64,000 bases of DNA from Flavipsychrobacter sp. (lineage in GTDB: Bacteria > Bacteroidota > Bacteroidia > Chitinophagales > Chitinophagaceae): assembly GCA_016786665.1 (NCBI GenBank), contig JAEUVZ010000059.1, positions 1 through 64,000 of the forward strand, given 5' to 3'. Both the position numbers and the translations under genes were made by a program. The notes under the pieces are model-generated. The model saw only the letters and a list, made by a program, of their open reading frames with translations. It was not told the DNA's origin and did no database searches. Shown piece by piece: positions 35,531 to 44,354 of this stretch. Position 1 is the stretch's first letter. Every line of letters begins with the position of its first letter.

Positions 35531-36820
35531 ATGAACTTTGCGATAACGAGGATAGAGTTGGTCTCCCGTATAGTAGCAGTACTGCTGGCTATCCTGTGTT
35601 TTTATGCCAATTTCTCGTTGAACAGCGGTACGCTGATATTTTACGGATGCCTGGCCGTTTGCGCTATACTGCTGGTGCGGACAACTAAGCATAAATACCT
35701 GTTCCTGACCTGTATTTTTATCTCGTCGTATGTGCTTCTGCTCTATCCTTATTTTGTTAATAATATGAGGATAGGTACGTTTTCTGATCTTAACGTGTCT
35801 TCTCTTTTTCAGCGGACTATTTATCTTTTTTCCGTATTCCTGTGTTCGCTGCTTTTCTTTTTGAAAGAGTTGCCAGAAGTGCCCGTTGCCCATCGTATTC
35901 CTGTACAAGACAATAATCTCATATTCTATCTGAATTTGCTGGTAATGATCGGAATTGTCGTCTTCGGGGCATCCGGCCAGACGGTAATGGAAGCGGGATA
36001 TGGCCAGAATAAAGGTAGCTTTTCGTTGGCCTATATTTATTTTCCTTTCTTCTTCCTGGCGTCCTATCTATACTCGGGCCGGAAAAAGGGGCGGCTTATA
36101 TGGATATTACTGGTGGCCCTGGCGTTTATCGCGCGGAGCCTGTCGTTCGGGGGGCGGATGGGAACGATATCTATTCTGCTGGTAGTGTACTTGCTTTTTT
36201 TTGATGCGCGCATATCATTTACCACGTTGCTGGTGCTGGCTATTGTAGGGTTTGCCTTTTTCTCTTTCTGGGGACAGTTTCGCAGTAACCCCTCGCTGGC
36301 GAATCTCAGTTTAGCAGAAATGTTTGATTTTTCCATAAAGCACAAGGATAAGTATACTGCGATGGGTAACAATCAAACCGATGTATTTTATGCTTCGGTA
36401 CGAATAGTTACTATGGTGGATGTTGGGATGATAGATGCCGCCAAACGAATTCAATCACTGGGTTTATTTTTTCTCTCTGTGGTGGTGCCGTATTCCAAGC
36501 TGCCACCCTTAGCTAATCTTTCTTCGTATCGCCTGGATACCTATAATTCACTAGGTGGCGGCTTGATATTTGCTTATTTCTATACATATCTTTCTTACTT
36601 CGGGATAGTATTGGTAGCAAGGTACATTACCTTCTTGTGGGATTTGATGCGGACCTCCAAACGTAAATATGTGCTGGCATATGTGATACTCGTGTATGCC
36701 ACTATAAATACCTGGTTGGCCTACCATCCCATTACTATGATAAAGTTGTGTGTGTGGGGCGTAGTATATATTTACGTGCTGGATATAGTAGGAGGGTGGC
36801 TGGTAAAGAAGAATGCCTGA
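35531..36820 (+). CDS. O-antigen/exopolysaccharide polymerase-like (Wzy) membrane protein
   Basis: 429 aa with about ten to twelve membrane helices and a large loop near residues 270-340, the general form of Wzy polymerases. Sequence is otherwise unremarkable, as usual in this very divergent family; the call relies on topology and on its place between the Wzc-like kinase (12 bases upstream) and the flippase (25 bases downstream). Confidence 0.7.
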   Translation: MNFAITRIELVSRIVAVLLAILCFYANFSLNSGTLIFYGCLAVCAILLVRTTKHKYLFLTCIFISSYVLLLYPYFVNNMRIGTFSDLNVSSLFQRTIYLFSVFLCSLLFFLKELPEVPVAHRIPVQDNNLIFYLNLLVMIGIVVFGASGQTVMEAGYGQNKGSFSLAYIYFPFFFLASYLYSGRKKGRLIWILLVALAFIARSLSFGGRMGTISILLVVYLLFFDARISFTTLLVLAIVGFAFFSFWGQFRSNPSLANLSLAEMFDFSIKHKDKYTAMGNNQTDVFYASVRIVTMVDVGMIDAAKRIQSLGLFFLSVVVPYSKLPPLANLSSYRLDTYNSLGGGLIFAYFYTYLSYFGIVLVARYITFLWDLMRTSKRKYVLAYVILVYATINTWLAYHPITMIKLCVWGVVYIYVLDIVGGWLVKKNA

Positions 36821-36845
36821 TCAATAATTTCTACCTCAAGGGACT

Positions 36846-38372
36846 ATGTCATTAACCCGGAAAGATATAACGCTTAGCTTTTTCTGGTCGTTTACCGGTT
36901 TTATTGCCGGTATAGCCCGGGCTGTGTTTTTGTTGCCAGTTTTCTTAAGCCATTGGAGCACGGAATCATATGGCTTTTGGACTGTGGTCATATCGTTTTA
37001 CGCGATGTCTGTGTATGTGATAGAAGGTTATAGCCGGTATAACATAAACGAATACAGTAAGCTGTTCTTTAAAGGGGAGGAGCGGGCCCATACGTATATG
37101 GGAAGCGGGCTGCGGTTTATGATATTGCTCAGCGTGCTTGCGGTGGCCCTGATGTCTGTAGTGTTGCACGTTCCCGGTTGGGTGGAACGACTTTTTCATT
37201 CCGGTACTGATGCTGTAGCTCAAAGCCATCTGCACTACTGTCTGCTGGTGATGTTTGTGCTAGCCTGTGTGCACAGCATTGTAAAGTACCTGGCATATGC
37301 GGTACTGCCTTATGGAAAGGTATATATACCGGAGCGCTTTGGCGCTGTGTATGCGATATTGGAGGCATTACTTTGGCTGTTTGCTGCCATGCGGTTGTTG
37401 AGCCTGTTCTGGGTGTTTTTTGTTTATGCCGCAGTTCTGATACTGGTGTCTTTGATTTTTCTACGCAGCATGGTCAAGAAATACGATTTTTACCAGTCCA
37501 TATTCCGGAATGGTAGCCTGAAAGAGGGAGTTGGCCAGGCAAAGCGCTCGCTGTCGATGGTGGTAAATAACTTTTGTGAGAAGTTTACGGTAGATGGCCT
37601 TAACGTAATAGTATCGGCATTTTATTCGGCCTTTTTGGTGCCTGTTTATGCTGCTAAGAGAACTATGTCGAACCTGATGGTGACCGGCACCAACATGATG
37701 GTGGCCACATTCACTATAGAGTACCAGAAGCATAGTGTGAATAAAGATGGCAAATCACTATTCAATTTATTCAATGCCACGTGGTTACTTGTCGGCATCA
37801 TTGTGAACTATGGTATTGTGGTCTTTTACTCTTTTCTGCCTGATATTTTCCGTATATGGACGAGGGGGAAACTCCAGATGGATATATCGCTATTCAATTA
37901 TTTGCTGGCGACCGGTGTGTTTGTCGTCTATGGCACTAATATAGTAACCTACCTGAAAGCGCTTAACAAGGTGCGATTGGTATTTATTGTTGCGGTTTCC
38001 CGGGCTATATTGTTGCTGAGCCTCATTATGATACTGCCGAAAAAACTGGAAAATATAGGGTTGAGCCTGCTGGTGACGGAATGGACCGTTAATATTATTT
38101 TGCTGAACGTTATTCTCTACCGCGAATTAGTTGCATTTCACTGTGAAGATATAGCCCGCAAGATGTTTTGGAACATCTTGCCTTTCCTGCTAACGGCGGG
38201 CTATCTTCTTACCCATGCTTTTTTCCCGTTAGAGCCTTACCTGAAGATGACAATTACACTGGTTATTCTTACGGTGGTATACTACTTACAAATAATGCGG
38301 GTTGATAATGAAGCGCTTATTGTGCGCCTGCAAGTGTTGAAGTATAGGCTAACCGGGGGAAAGAGGAAGTGA
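36846..38372 (+). CDS. Wzx-like lipid-linked oligosaccharide flippase
   Basis: 508 aa, twelve or more hydrophobic helices of the MATE/MOP type: the N terminus (LSFFWSFTGFIAGIARAVFL) and the repeat-like second half (ANLMVTGTNMMV-type helix, then VGIIVNYGIVVFYSFLP) fit polysaccharide flippases. It would turn undecaprenyl-linked repeat units to the periplasmic face for the polymerase. The last 24 bases overlap the end of the convergent GT14 gene. Confidence 0.8.
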   Translation: MSLTRKDITLSFFWSFTGFIAGIARAVFLLPVFLSHWSTESYGFWTVVISFYAMSVYVIEGYSRYNINEYSKLFFKGEERAHTYMGSGLRFMILLSVLAVALMSVVLHVPGWVERLFHSGTDAVAQSHLHYCLLVMFVLACVHSIVKYLAYAVLPYGKVYIPERFGAVYAILEALLWLFAAMRLLSLFWVFFVYAAVLILVSLIFLRSMVKKYDFYQSIFRNGSLKEGVGQAKRSLSMVVNNFCEKFTVDGLNVIVSAFYSAFLVPVYAAKRTMSNLMVTGTNMMVATFTIEYQKHSVNKDGKSLFNLFNATWLLVGIIVNYGIVVFYSFLPDIFRIWTRGKLQMDISLFNYLLATGVFVVYGTNIVTYLKALNKVRLVFIVAVSRAILLLSLIMILPKKLENIGLSLLVTEWTVNIILLNVILYRELVAFHCEDIARKMFWNILPFLLTAGYLLTHAFFPLEPYLKMTITLVILTVVYYLQIMRVDNEALIVRLQVLKYRLTGGKRK

Positions 38373-39233
38373 TTCATTCGTTTCCATCATAACCCTGTGA
38401 ATAACTGTACTCTCTACTTTTTCATCAAACTTACGTGCGAAGAGGTTTTCTGAACTCATAAAAGATTGATAGTCATTCATCGATAATATCCGGGGGTAAG
38501 TGGGCCCGGTCTTCCAATCGAAGTAGCGGTAGTGACGGCTATCCCTGCTGTTGGTAATCGTTTGCGCTACATGCATCACCGCTGTTTGTATAAACAACTC
38601 ATCTGAGGCGCGCGAGTGATGAAACTGCTTCAAGAACCAGGGGTTTTCGTCTATGAATGAAAGAACGGACTTGACAGTTTCCCTGGTAAGGTTAAACCAC
38701 TGCGAGCCACCATAAAGTTTGCTTTTCACCTTTCTTTTAAGGCCCAGTATCTTTTGTACGCCTCTAACTACTTTCATGGCTGCACGTACCGGCAGGTTAA
38801 TGACCGTATCGTGCATAGCAGTGGACTCCCAATATAGGGTCATCCTCTCCAGTCCACCCTGTGCGCCCCAATAATCCAGAGGTAGCGGATGACATTCTAT
38901 ATGGTCTGCATAGTGCTGCTCTACAAATGTTGCGATTGCTTTGTTGCTTTTTATAGGCAGGTCTTGCCCGCTGATCAGCATATAGTAGTCGCAGTTGTGC
39001 GAGAGTGCGCTTCGTAGCAATTCCAGTTCGGCTAGTACAATATTGAAGGAACCCCAAGACGTTCTGTATCGCTGTTGCAGGATATGTACGTGTTCTTCTT
39101 CAGTGATTTCGGAAGAAATAGAACTGGCAGTGTCAAAATGAAGATATACCTCAAAGTCTTGTTTGAGCCGGTTCACCAGCAGCCGGAGCTGCCCGGGGTT
39201 TTTATGTGCCAGTATCAGTATTGCAATCTTCAT
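38349..39233 (-). CDS. GT14-type (core-2/I-branching) glycosyltransferase
   Basis: About 294 aa from the ATG at 39233, where the protein begins MKIAILILAHKNPGQLRLL, the standard start of this family; a frame open to 39317 is ignored. Further motifs: VYLHFDTASS, YYMLISGQDLPIKSN, GGSQWFNLTRETV and DELFIQTAVMH. Relatives transfer N-acetylglucosamine or xylose onto sugars. It is convergent with the flippase gene and is the only soluble glycosyltransferase of the exopolysaccharide region in this window. Confidence 0.88.
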   Translation of the reverse strand: MKIAILILAHKNPGQLRLLVNRLKQDFEVYLHFDTASSISSEITEEEHVHILQQRYRTSWGSFNIVLAELELLRSALSHNCDYYMLISGQDLPIKSNKAIATFVEQHYADHIECHPLPLDYWGAQGGLERMTLYWESTAMHDTVINLPVRAAMKVVRGVQKILGLKRKVKSKLYGGSQWFNLTRETVKSVLSFIDENPWFLKQFHHSRASDELFIQTAVMHVAQTITNSRDSRHYRYFDWKTGPTYPRILSMNDYQSFMSSENLFARKFDEKVESTVIHRVMMETNESLPLSPG

Positions 39234-39338
39234 ATAACGAGTGCTTTGCAATATTATAGAAATAACCTTACAAGCCATAAGCGGAAATAAATTATCGGCA
39301 GCACCGTGAGCGGGCATTAGGCCGTAACTTTATAGCAG

Positions 39339-40433
39339 ATGAAAGGATTTGTTTTTACGGAATTTCGTGCGGGAGCAGCGCAGCCGCCGTTTGAGCGGTT
39401 GTTCAACCTCTTTATGGAGCTGCTTCAGTACACCAACGGAGATGCAACGGAAGCATTTGACTGGCTGAATCAACTGGACCGTAAGTATGCACTGACCGAT
39501 GACAAGTATGGAATAGGCGACTTTATAGAAGACCTGAAAGAGCAAGGTTATCTGAAGGAGGGCGAGCAGGACGGAGTATATAAGATAACAGCGAAGTCGG
39601 AGCAGACTATCCGGAAGCGCTCGCTGGACGAGATATTTGGGAAGTTGAAAAAGGCGAAACGTGGCAATCACCAGACATTTAAGTCTGGCCAGGGGGATGA
39701 ACTGAATCCTGAGACACGCCCGTATATGTTTGGAGATGCCCCAGAACGCATAGACTACACCAGCAGCCTGCGCAATGCATTTATCAATCATGGTATAGAT
39801 CAGCTCTCTATGCGGGAGGGAGACCTGGAGATGCATGAAATGGACTACAAGACCCAGACTTCCACAGTGCTGATGATAGATATATCGCACTCGATGATAC
39901 TGTATGGTGAGGACAGGATAACTCCGGCCAAGCGGGTAGCCATGGCGCTCAGCGAACTAATCACTACCCGCTACCCGAAAGATACACTGGATATAGTGGT
40001 GTTTGGCAATGATGCGTGGCAGATAGAAATGAAAGACCTGCCGTACCTGGAAGTGGGTCCCTACCACACCAATACCGTTGCCGGGCTGGAACTGGCGATG
40101 GATATCCTTCGACGCCGAAAGACGCCGAACAAACAGATATTCATGATAACAGACGGCAAACCTACGTGCCTGAAAGTGGGTAATAAATACTATAAGAACA
40201 GCTTTGGTATAGATGCAAAAATCCTGAACCGCACGCTGAACCTGGCGGGACAACTACGGAGGTTGAAAATACCTGTTATAACGTTTATGATAGCGAACGA
40301 CCCTTACCTGCAATCGTTTGTGCGGGAGTTTACCGAAGTGAATAACGGGAAAGCGTTCTACTCTTCGCTAGACGGGTTGGGGCAGTTTGTTTTTGAAGAT
40401 TACGAACGGAATAAAAGAAAACGGATGAGGTAG
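39339..40433 (+). CDS. Cytoplasmic VWA domain protein (CoxE/YehP-like)
   Basis: 364 aa without signal peptide or membrane helix. The VWA domain occupies the C-terminal half with an intact metal site D181-I-S183-H-S185 and a later TDGKPT. The N-terminal half is charged and helical (FERLFNLFMELLQYTNGDATEAFDWL). This type usually works with a MoxR or Mg-chelatase-like AAA ATPase, but none is encoded beside it. A possible -7 element TAACTTTA at 39325-39332 would give a nearly leaderless transcript. The stop lies 4 bases from the convergent pyrH stop. Confidence 0.82.
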   Translation: MKGFVFTEFRAGAAQPPFERLFNLFMELLQYTNGDATEAFDWLNQLDRKYALTDDKYGIGDFIEDLKEQGYLKEGEQDGVYKITAKSEQTIRKRSLDEIFGKLKKAKRGNHQTFKSGQGDELNPETRPYMFGDAPERIDYTSSLRNAFINHGIDQLSMREGDLEMHEMDYKTQTSTVLMIDISHSMILYGEDRITPAKRVAMALSELITTRYPKDTLDIVVFGNDAWQIEMKDLPYLEVGPYHTNTVAGLELAMDILRRRKTPNKQIFMITDGKPTCLKVGNKYYKNSFGIDAKILNRTLNLAGQLRRLKIPVITFMIANDPYLQSFVREFTEVNNGKAFYSSLDGLGQFVFEDYERNKRKRMR

Positions 40434-40437
40434 CCGG

Positions 40438-41148
40438 TTAGTTGACCAGCGTACCCACCTGCTTGCCAATTACAACTTTCAGAAGGTTGCCGGTACTGTT
40501 CATGTCGAAAACGATGATGGGCAAATCATTTTCCTGGCAGAGTGTGAATGCGGTCATGTCCATTACCTTCAATCCTTTGCTGATAACATCATTAAAACTC
40601 AGCTTTTTAAAGCGTACCGCTGTTTTGTCTTTTTCAGGATCGGCGCTGTATATGCCATCTACACGTGTTCCTTTCAGTATTACATCGGCATTTATCTCTA
40701 TTGCCCTTAGTGAGCCGGCGGTATCGGTAGTGAAATAAGGATTACCTGTTCCGGCGCCGAATATTACTACGCGGCCTTTTTCCAGGTGGCGGATGGCACG
40801 GCGCCGTATGTAGGGCTCGGCCACCTGCTCCATTTTTATGGCGCTTTGCAGACGCGTTTTGCAGCCTGCTTTTTCCAGTGCGGCCTGCAGGGCCATACCG
40901 TTGATAACCGTTGCCAGCATACCCATATAATCGCCCTGGGCACGTTCAATGCCTGTTTCGGCCTCGTTCATGCCGCGGTATATATTTCCACCGCCAATTA
41001 CTACTGCTACCTGCACTCCCAGGTCGGTAATGGCCTTAATGTCCAGAGCGTATTGTTCCAGCATTTTGGGGTCGAGACCGAAATTGCGGTCGCCCATAAG
41101 GGACTCGCCGGAGAGCTTTAGCAGAACACGATTGTACTTTGGCAGCAT
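40438..41148 (-). CDS. pyrH: Uridylate (UMP) kinase
   Basis: 236 aa amino-acid-kinase fold. [11 protein letters not shown] at the N terminus, [13 protein letters not shown] for the phosphate loop and [15 protein letters not shown] for substrate binding are all diagnostic. It makes UDP from UMP and ATP. The usual neighbours tsf upstream and frr downstream are not beside it here: downstream is the convergent VWA gene. Confidence 0.97.
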   Translation of the reverse strand: MLPKYNRVLLKLSGESLMGDRNFGLDPKMLEQYALDIKAITDLGVQVAVVIGGGNIYRGMNEAETGIERAQGDYMGMLATVINGMALQAALEKAGCKTRLQSAIKMEQVAEPYIRRRAIRHLEKGRVVIFGAGTGNPYFTTDTAGSLRAIEINADVILKGTRVDGIYSADPEKDKTAVRFKKLSFNDVISKGLKVMDMTAFTLCQENDLPIIVFDMNSTGNLLKVVIGKQVGTLVN

Positions 41149-41236
41149 GGCAGGAATTTGCCTGCAAAGAAAATAAAAAAAAGCGACTATCGCGGCTTAT
41201 AATTTGTCACAGAAATAGGTTACACCCTCCGGTTGA

Positions 41237-43051
41237 CTATTTTTTATGCTCGTCGAACGTCCAGACTTTCAGCTCATCTACATATAGAGGCAACTCGGCA
41301 TACTCACCATAAAAGGAGATGCCGATACTGTCGCAGGTGGTTTGGGGTATCTTAACATCTATAAAGATTTCTTTTTTAGCATTGTCTCGAAGAAAGCGGT
41401 CTACGAATATTCTCTTTTCCTTTATAACGTTTTCGCCATCATAGAACCGCACCATGAACTGGGTCCACCTGTAATAGGTCCATTCTTGTTGGGGCGTGTA
41501 GAACATGGCTTGGGCGCGTATGCGTTCAGCAGGGTGGTTGGGTACAGGAATTTTAAGCCAGCCGCTGCTGCGGTGCTCGGAGTCAATGACGTAGGATAAT
41601 TTTCCTTCGATTGCCAGATGGCCTTTGGGTATAGTAGTGTCTTGCTCGAAATTATTTGTATAGAATAGGTTCAGGTTGAGCGGTAGTCCTTCGTAGAACT
41701 CGTCATAATCTTTCATTTTCTCGTATTCTACCGGAACTTTCCATCGGCCTACCACACTCCAGTAATAACTCTTGTTCATAAATAAAGAATCATAGAGTCC
41801 GGAAGGCGTATGGGCCTGGTAAGTGAACCAGATGTTGAGATAGATAGCTACTAAGGCAGCCGGGACAAATATCCAACGGGTTATAACGTGCTTTCTGTAG
41901 GTTTCTACCAGCGTAGCGAGCGGGAAGATCCATATGGAATAAGACTGAACCATTGCCCTTCCTCCCATTCCGGAGTACCACCACTGTTCCCAGGAAACTA
42001 CTATATACAAGTTCAGTAGCGAAAAAAGGATGATTGGCAGGCGGTTGTGCCCTTTGAAAAGAAAGAGTACAAAGCCGCTAAAGAATAGGAATACCATTGG
42101 CGTATAGGTAGCCCAACCGCTCCTATAGCTGAAAATATAGTCAAAAAAATGTGGGTCGGAGAAAGTGAAACCCTGTCCCGGGTAGGTGTCCATTACCCAG
42201 TATGTGGTAGCCCATTCCCAGTAGGCCAACTGGAGGAATAGCAATGTCCCTGCTATGCTACCCGCTAGTAATAATAGTTTCCATTTTTTAATAAGCAATT
42301 TGAATCGCTCCAGGATAGTCTGAGGCCGGAAATCGTTGAGGCCCCAAAGTAATGGAATAATGGAGGAAATCAAATCTGTGGGCCTCACAAGCGTTATTAG
42401 TCCCACAAGTAGACCGATACTGGCAGCGCGGGAATAGGTGGAACGGATGTAAAAATGATGTGAATGATAAAGCAGCAGCACGTAAAGCGTGAATAGCCAG
42501 CTGTGCGATAGAGCGCTGTCAATCCCGGCATAATTGAGGTAATTGGTACCCAGGCACAGCAAGAGCAGCACTATTGCAACAGTAGTATCCTGGTAAAAAT
42601 ACAGTAAGAGTCTGCGCATGTACCATAAGCCTATCAGCGCCATTAATATAGCGCCTGCCAGTATTGCAAACTGATATGGAGGAGAAAAGCCATCTGCCGG
42701 ATATCCCAGTGGGCCTGCCACGCAGTGGGCAGCGGCAAAGAAGGGTGCATAAAGTACCGCCATGCCGAAGGTGTACCGGAAAATATAATCTGGATTGCCG
42801 CCTTCGAAATGCACCGCTTGTTGAAAGTCTGGAGTTGGTCGATACTTACGGATGATACTATCGGCGAAGTGCTGGTGTCTTACATCTTTGTAAATAAAAG
42901 CAGCAGGTAGGGGCCAGTAGTAACCTGACGCGTCCCAAGCAATCACTGCTTTTTCTTCGCTCATTTTCCAGCGAGGCATGAAAACAAAGGAGCAGAACAC
43001 TAAAAGCAGTGCGCAGGTAAGCAGGGCGTAGAATGATAAGCGGTTATTCAT
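41237..43051 (-). CDS. GT-C-like multi-pass membrane protein
   Basis: 604 aa with around twelve membrane helices in the first two thirds and a soluble C-terminal domain of beta character (about 450-604). The first periplasmic loop holds AWDASGYYWPLPAAFIYKD, whose WD..GYY..LPA..IY pattern recurs in large Bacteroidota membrane proteins resembling GT-C glycosyltransferases (Asp as possible catalytic base). The exact reaction is unknown; a polyprenyl-phosphate sugar donor is inferred from the fold. Confidence 0.6.
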   Translation of the reverse strand: MNNRLSFYALLTCALLLVFCSFVFMPRWKMSEEKAVIAWDASGYYWPLPAAFIYKDVRHQHFADSIIRKYRPTPDFQQAVHFEGGNPDYIFRYTFGMAVLYAPFFAAAHCVAGPLGYPADGFSPPYQFAILAGAILMALIGLWYMRRLLLYFYQDTTVAIVLLLLCLGTNYLNYAGIDSALSHSWLFTLYVLLLYHSHHFYIRSTYSRAASIGLLVGLITLVRPTDLISSIIPLLWGLNDFRPQTILERFKLLIKKWKLLLLAGSIAGTLLFLQLAYWEWATTYWVMDTYPGQGFTFSDPHFFDYIFSYRSGWATYTPMVFLFFSGFVLFLFKGHNRLPIILFSLLNLYIVVSWEQWWYSGMGGRAMVQSYSIWIFPLATLVETYRKHVITRWIFVPAALVAIYLNIWFTYQAHTPSGLYDSLFMNKSYYWSVVGRWKVPVEYEKMKDYDEFYEGLPLNLNLFYTNNFEQDTTIPKGHLAIEGKLSYVIDSEHRSSGWLKIPVPNHPAERIRAQAMFYTPQQEWTYYRWTQFMVRFYDGENVIKEKRIFVDRFLRDNAKKEIFIDVKIPQTTCDSIGISFYGEYAELPLYVDELKVWTFDEHKK

Positions 43052-43076
43052 CGGGTATTAGTAAGGATATGATAAA

Positions 43077-43112
43077 AATAATAAAAGCCCTTCAACGGGC
43101 TTTTATTATTTT
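43077..43112. terminator. Bidirectional terminator after gcvT
   Basis: Stem AATAATAAAAGCCC / GGGCTTTTATTATT (about 43077-43110) with a short loop. It lies 20 bases past the gcvT stop on the minus strand and only about 26 bases before the start of the membrane-protein gene, leaving very little room for that gene's own promoter. Confidence 0.8.
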
Positions 43113-43129
43113 TTATATCTATTTATGAG

Positions 43130-44215
43130 TTACGCAAAAGGTATTTTTACTACATGGGCTTTTACGGCTTTGTCGCGTATCATCACAAAAACATCGCTGC
43201 CTTCGGCTGCATGGTCTTTGCGAATGTAGGCGATACCGATGGCTTTACCCAAGCTAGGCGCCTGCGTACCGGAGGTGATATATCCTATTTCTTCTCCGGC
43301 GGCATTCTGTATCTTATATCCATGGCGGGGAATTCCCTTGTCTACCATTTCCAGTCCCACCAGCTTCCGGCTAACACCTTCTGCTTTTTGCTTTTCCAGT
43401 ATTTCGCGAGCGGTAAAATCTTTTGTGAATTTGGTGATCCAGCCCAGCCCGGCTTCCAGTGGAGAGGTGGTGTCGTCTATATCGTTTCCGTAGAGGCAGT
43501 ATCCCATCTCCAGTCGCAGGGTGTCACGTGCAGCGAGGCCAATTGGCTTGAGGCCTTGTGGGGTTCCAACGCGGAAAATCTCATTCCATATTTTTTCGGC
43601 GTTATCATCTTTGTCTTCAAAATATATTTCCACGCCGCCGGCGCCGGTATAGCCGGTAGCGCTTACTATTACGTTTTCCACGCCTGCGAAAGTGCCTTTG
43701 GCGAAGGTGTAGTACTTCAGGTTAGCGATGTCCATATCCGTCAGCTCCTGTATATACTGCACGGCTTTGGGTCCCTGTACGGCAAGCAGGCCCGTTTTAT
43801 CGGAAATGTTGTGCATCTCTACATTGCCGGTGTTGTGTTTGCTAATCCAGTTCCAGTCCTTCTCAATATTAGATGCATTCACCACCAGCATATAAACCTT
43901 GTTCTCTTCAATGCAATATACCAGCAGGTCGTCTACAATACCTCCCTGCTCGTTGGGCAGGCAGGAGTATTGAGCCTTCCCCACAGTGAGTTTGCTGGCA
44001 TCGTTGGATGTAACACGTTGTATCAGGTCCAGCGCTCCTTCTCCCTTCAGCATAAATTCGCCCATGTGGCTAACGTCGAACACGCCGGCATTGCTGCGTA
44101 CGTTGTGGTGTTCCTCGTTGATGCCGCTGTAAGATATGGGCATATTATAACCGGCAAATTCCGCCATCTTGGCGCCAAGTTCTATATGCTTCTGTGTAAA
44201 AGGAGTGTTTTTCAT
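43130..44215 (-). CDS. gcvT: Aminomethyltransferase (glycine cleavage T protein)
   Basis: 361 aa. N terminus [40 protein letters not shown], the folate-binding Asp region ([13 protein letters not shown]) and [18 protein letters not shown] are classic. It transfers the aminomethyl group to tetrahydrofolate, releasing ammonia, in glycine breakdown. It is a single-gene unit here; gcvH and gcvP are not adjacent. Confidence 0.97.
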   Translation of the reverse strand: MKNTPFTQKHIELGAKMAEFAGYNMPISYSGINEEHHNVRSNAGVFDVSHMGEFMLKGEGALDLIQRVTSNDASKLTVGKAQYSCLPNEQGGIVDDLLVYCIEENKVYMLVVNASNIEKDWNWISKHNTGNVEMHNISDKTGLLAVQGPKAVQYIQELTDMDIANLKYYTFAKGTFAGVENVIVSATGYTGAGGVEIYFEDKDDNAEKIWNEIFRVGTPQGLKPIGLAARDTLRLEMGYCLYGNDIDDTTSPLEAGLGWITKFTKDFTAREILEKQKAEGVSRKLVGLEMVDKGIPRHGYKIQNAAGEEIGYITSGTQAPSLGKAIGIAYIRKDHAAEGSDVFVMIRDKAVKAHVVKIPFA

Positions 44216-44238
44216 TGCTACATTTTTTTAAAGTCCCG

Positions 44239-44246
44239 CAAAAATA
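44239..44246 (-). promoter_or_regulatory. Putative -7 element of gcvT
   Basis: TATTTTTG on the minus strand matches TAnnTTTG, predicting a start about 17 bases before the gcvT ATG. No TTTG at the right distance upstream. Confidence 0.45.
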
Positions 44247-44291
44247 GCATTAGCAATGGTCTTTTCATCATTTATTGTTTGTATTTGGGTT

Positions 44292-44340
44292 AAAAAAGGG
44301 AGCGCCCCACCGGCTTTCACCTGCGGGGCGCTCCCTTTTA
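44292..44340. terminator. Terminator of the 1296-aa T9SS gene
   Basis: Perfect 15-pair stem: 44294-44308 (AAAAGGGAGCGCCCC) with 44325-44339, loop of 16 bases, A-run and T-run on either side. It is the strongest hairpin in the window and works for the minus-strand gene ending at 44355. Confidence 0.9.
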
Positions 44341-44354
44341 TTGCCTGCAATAAG

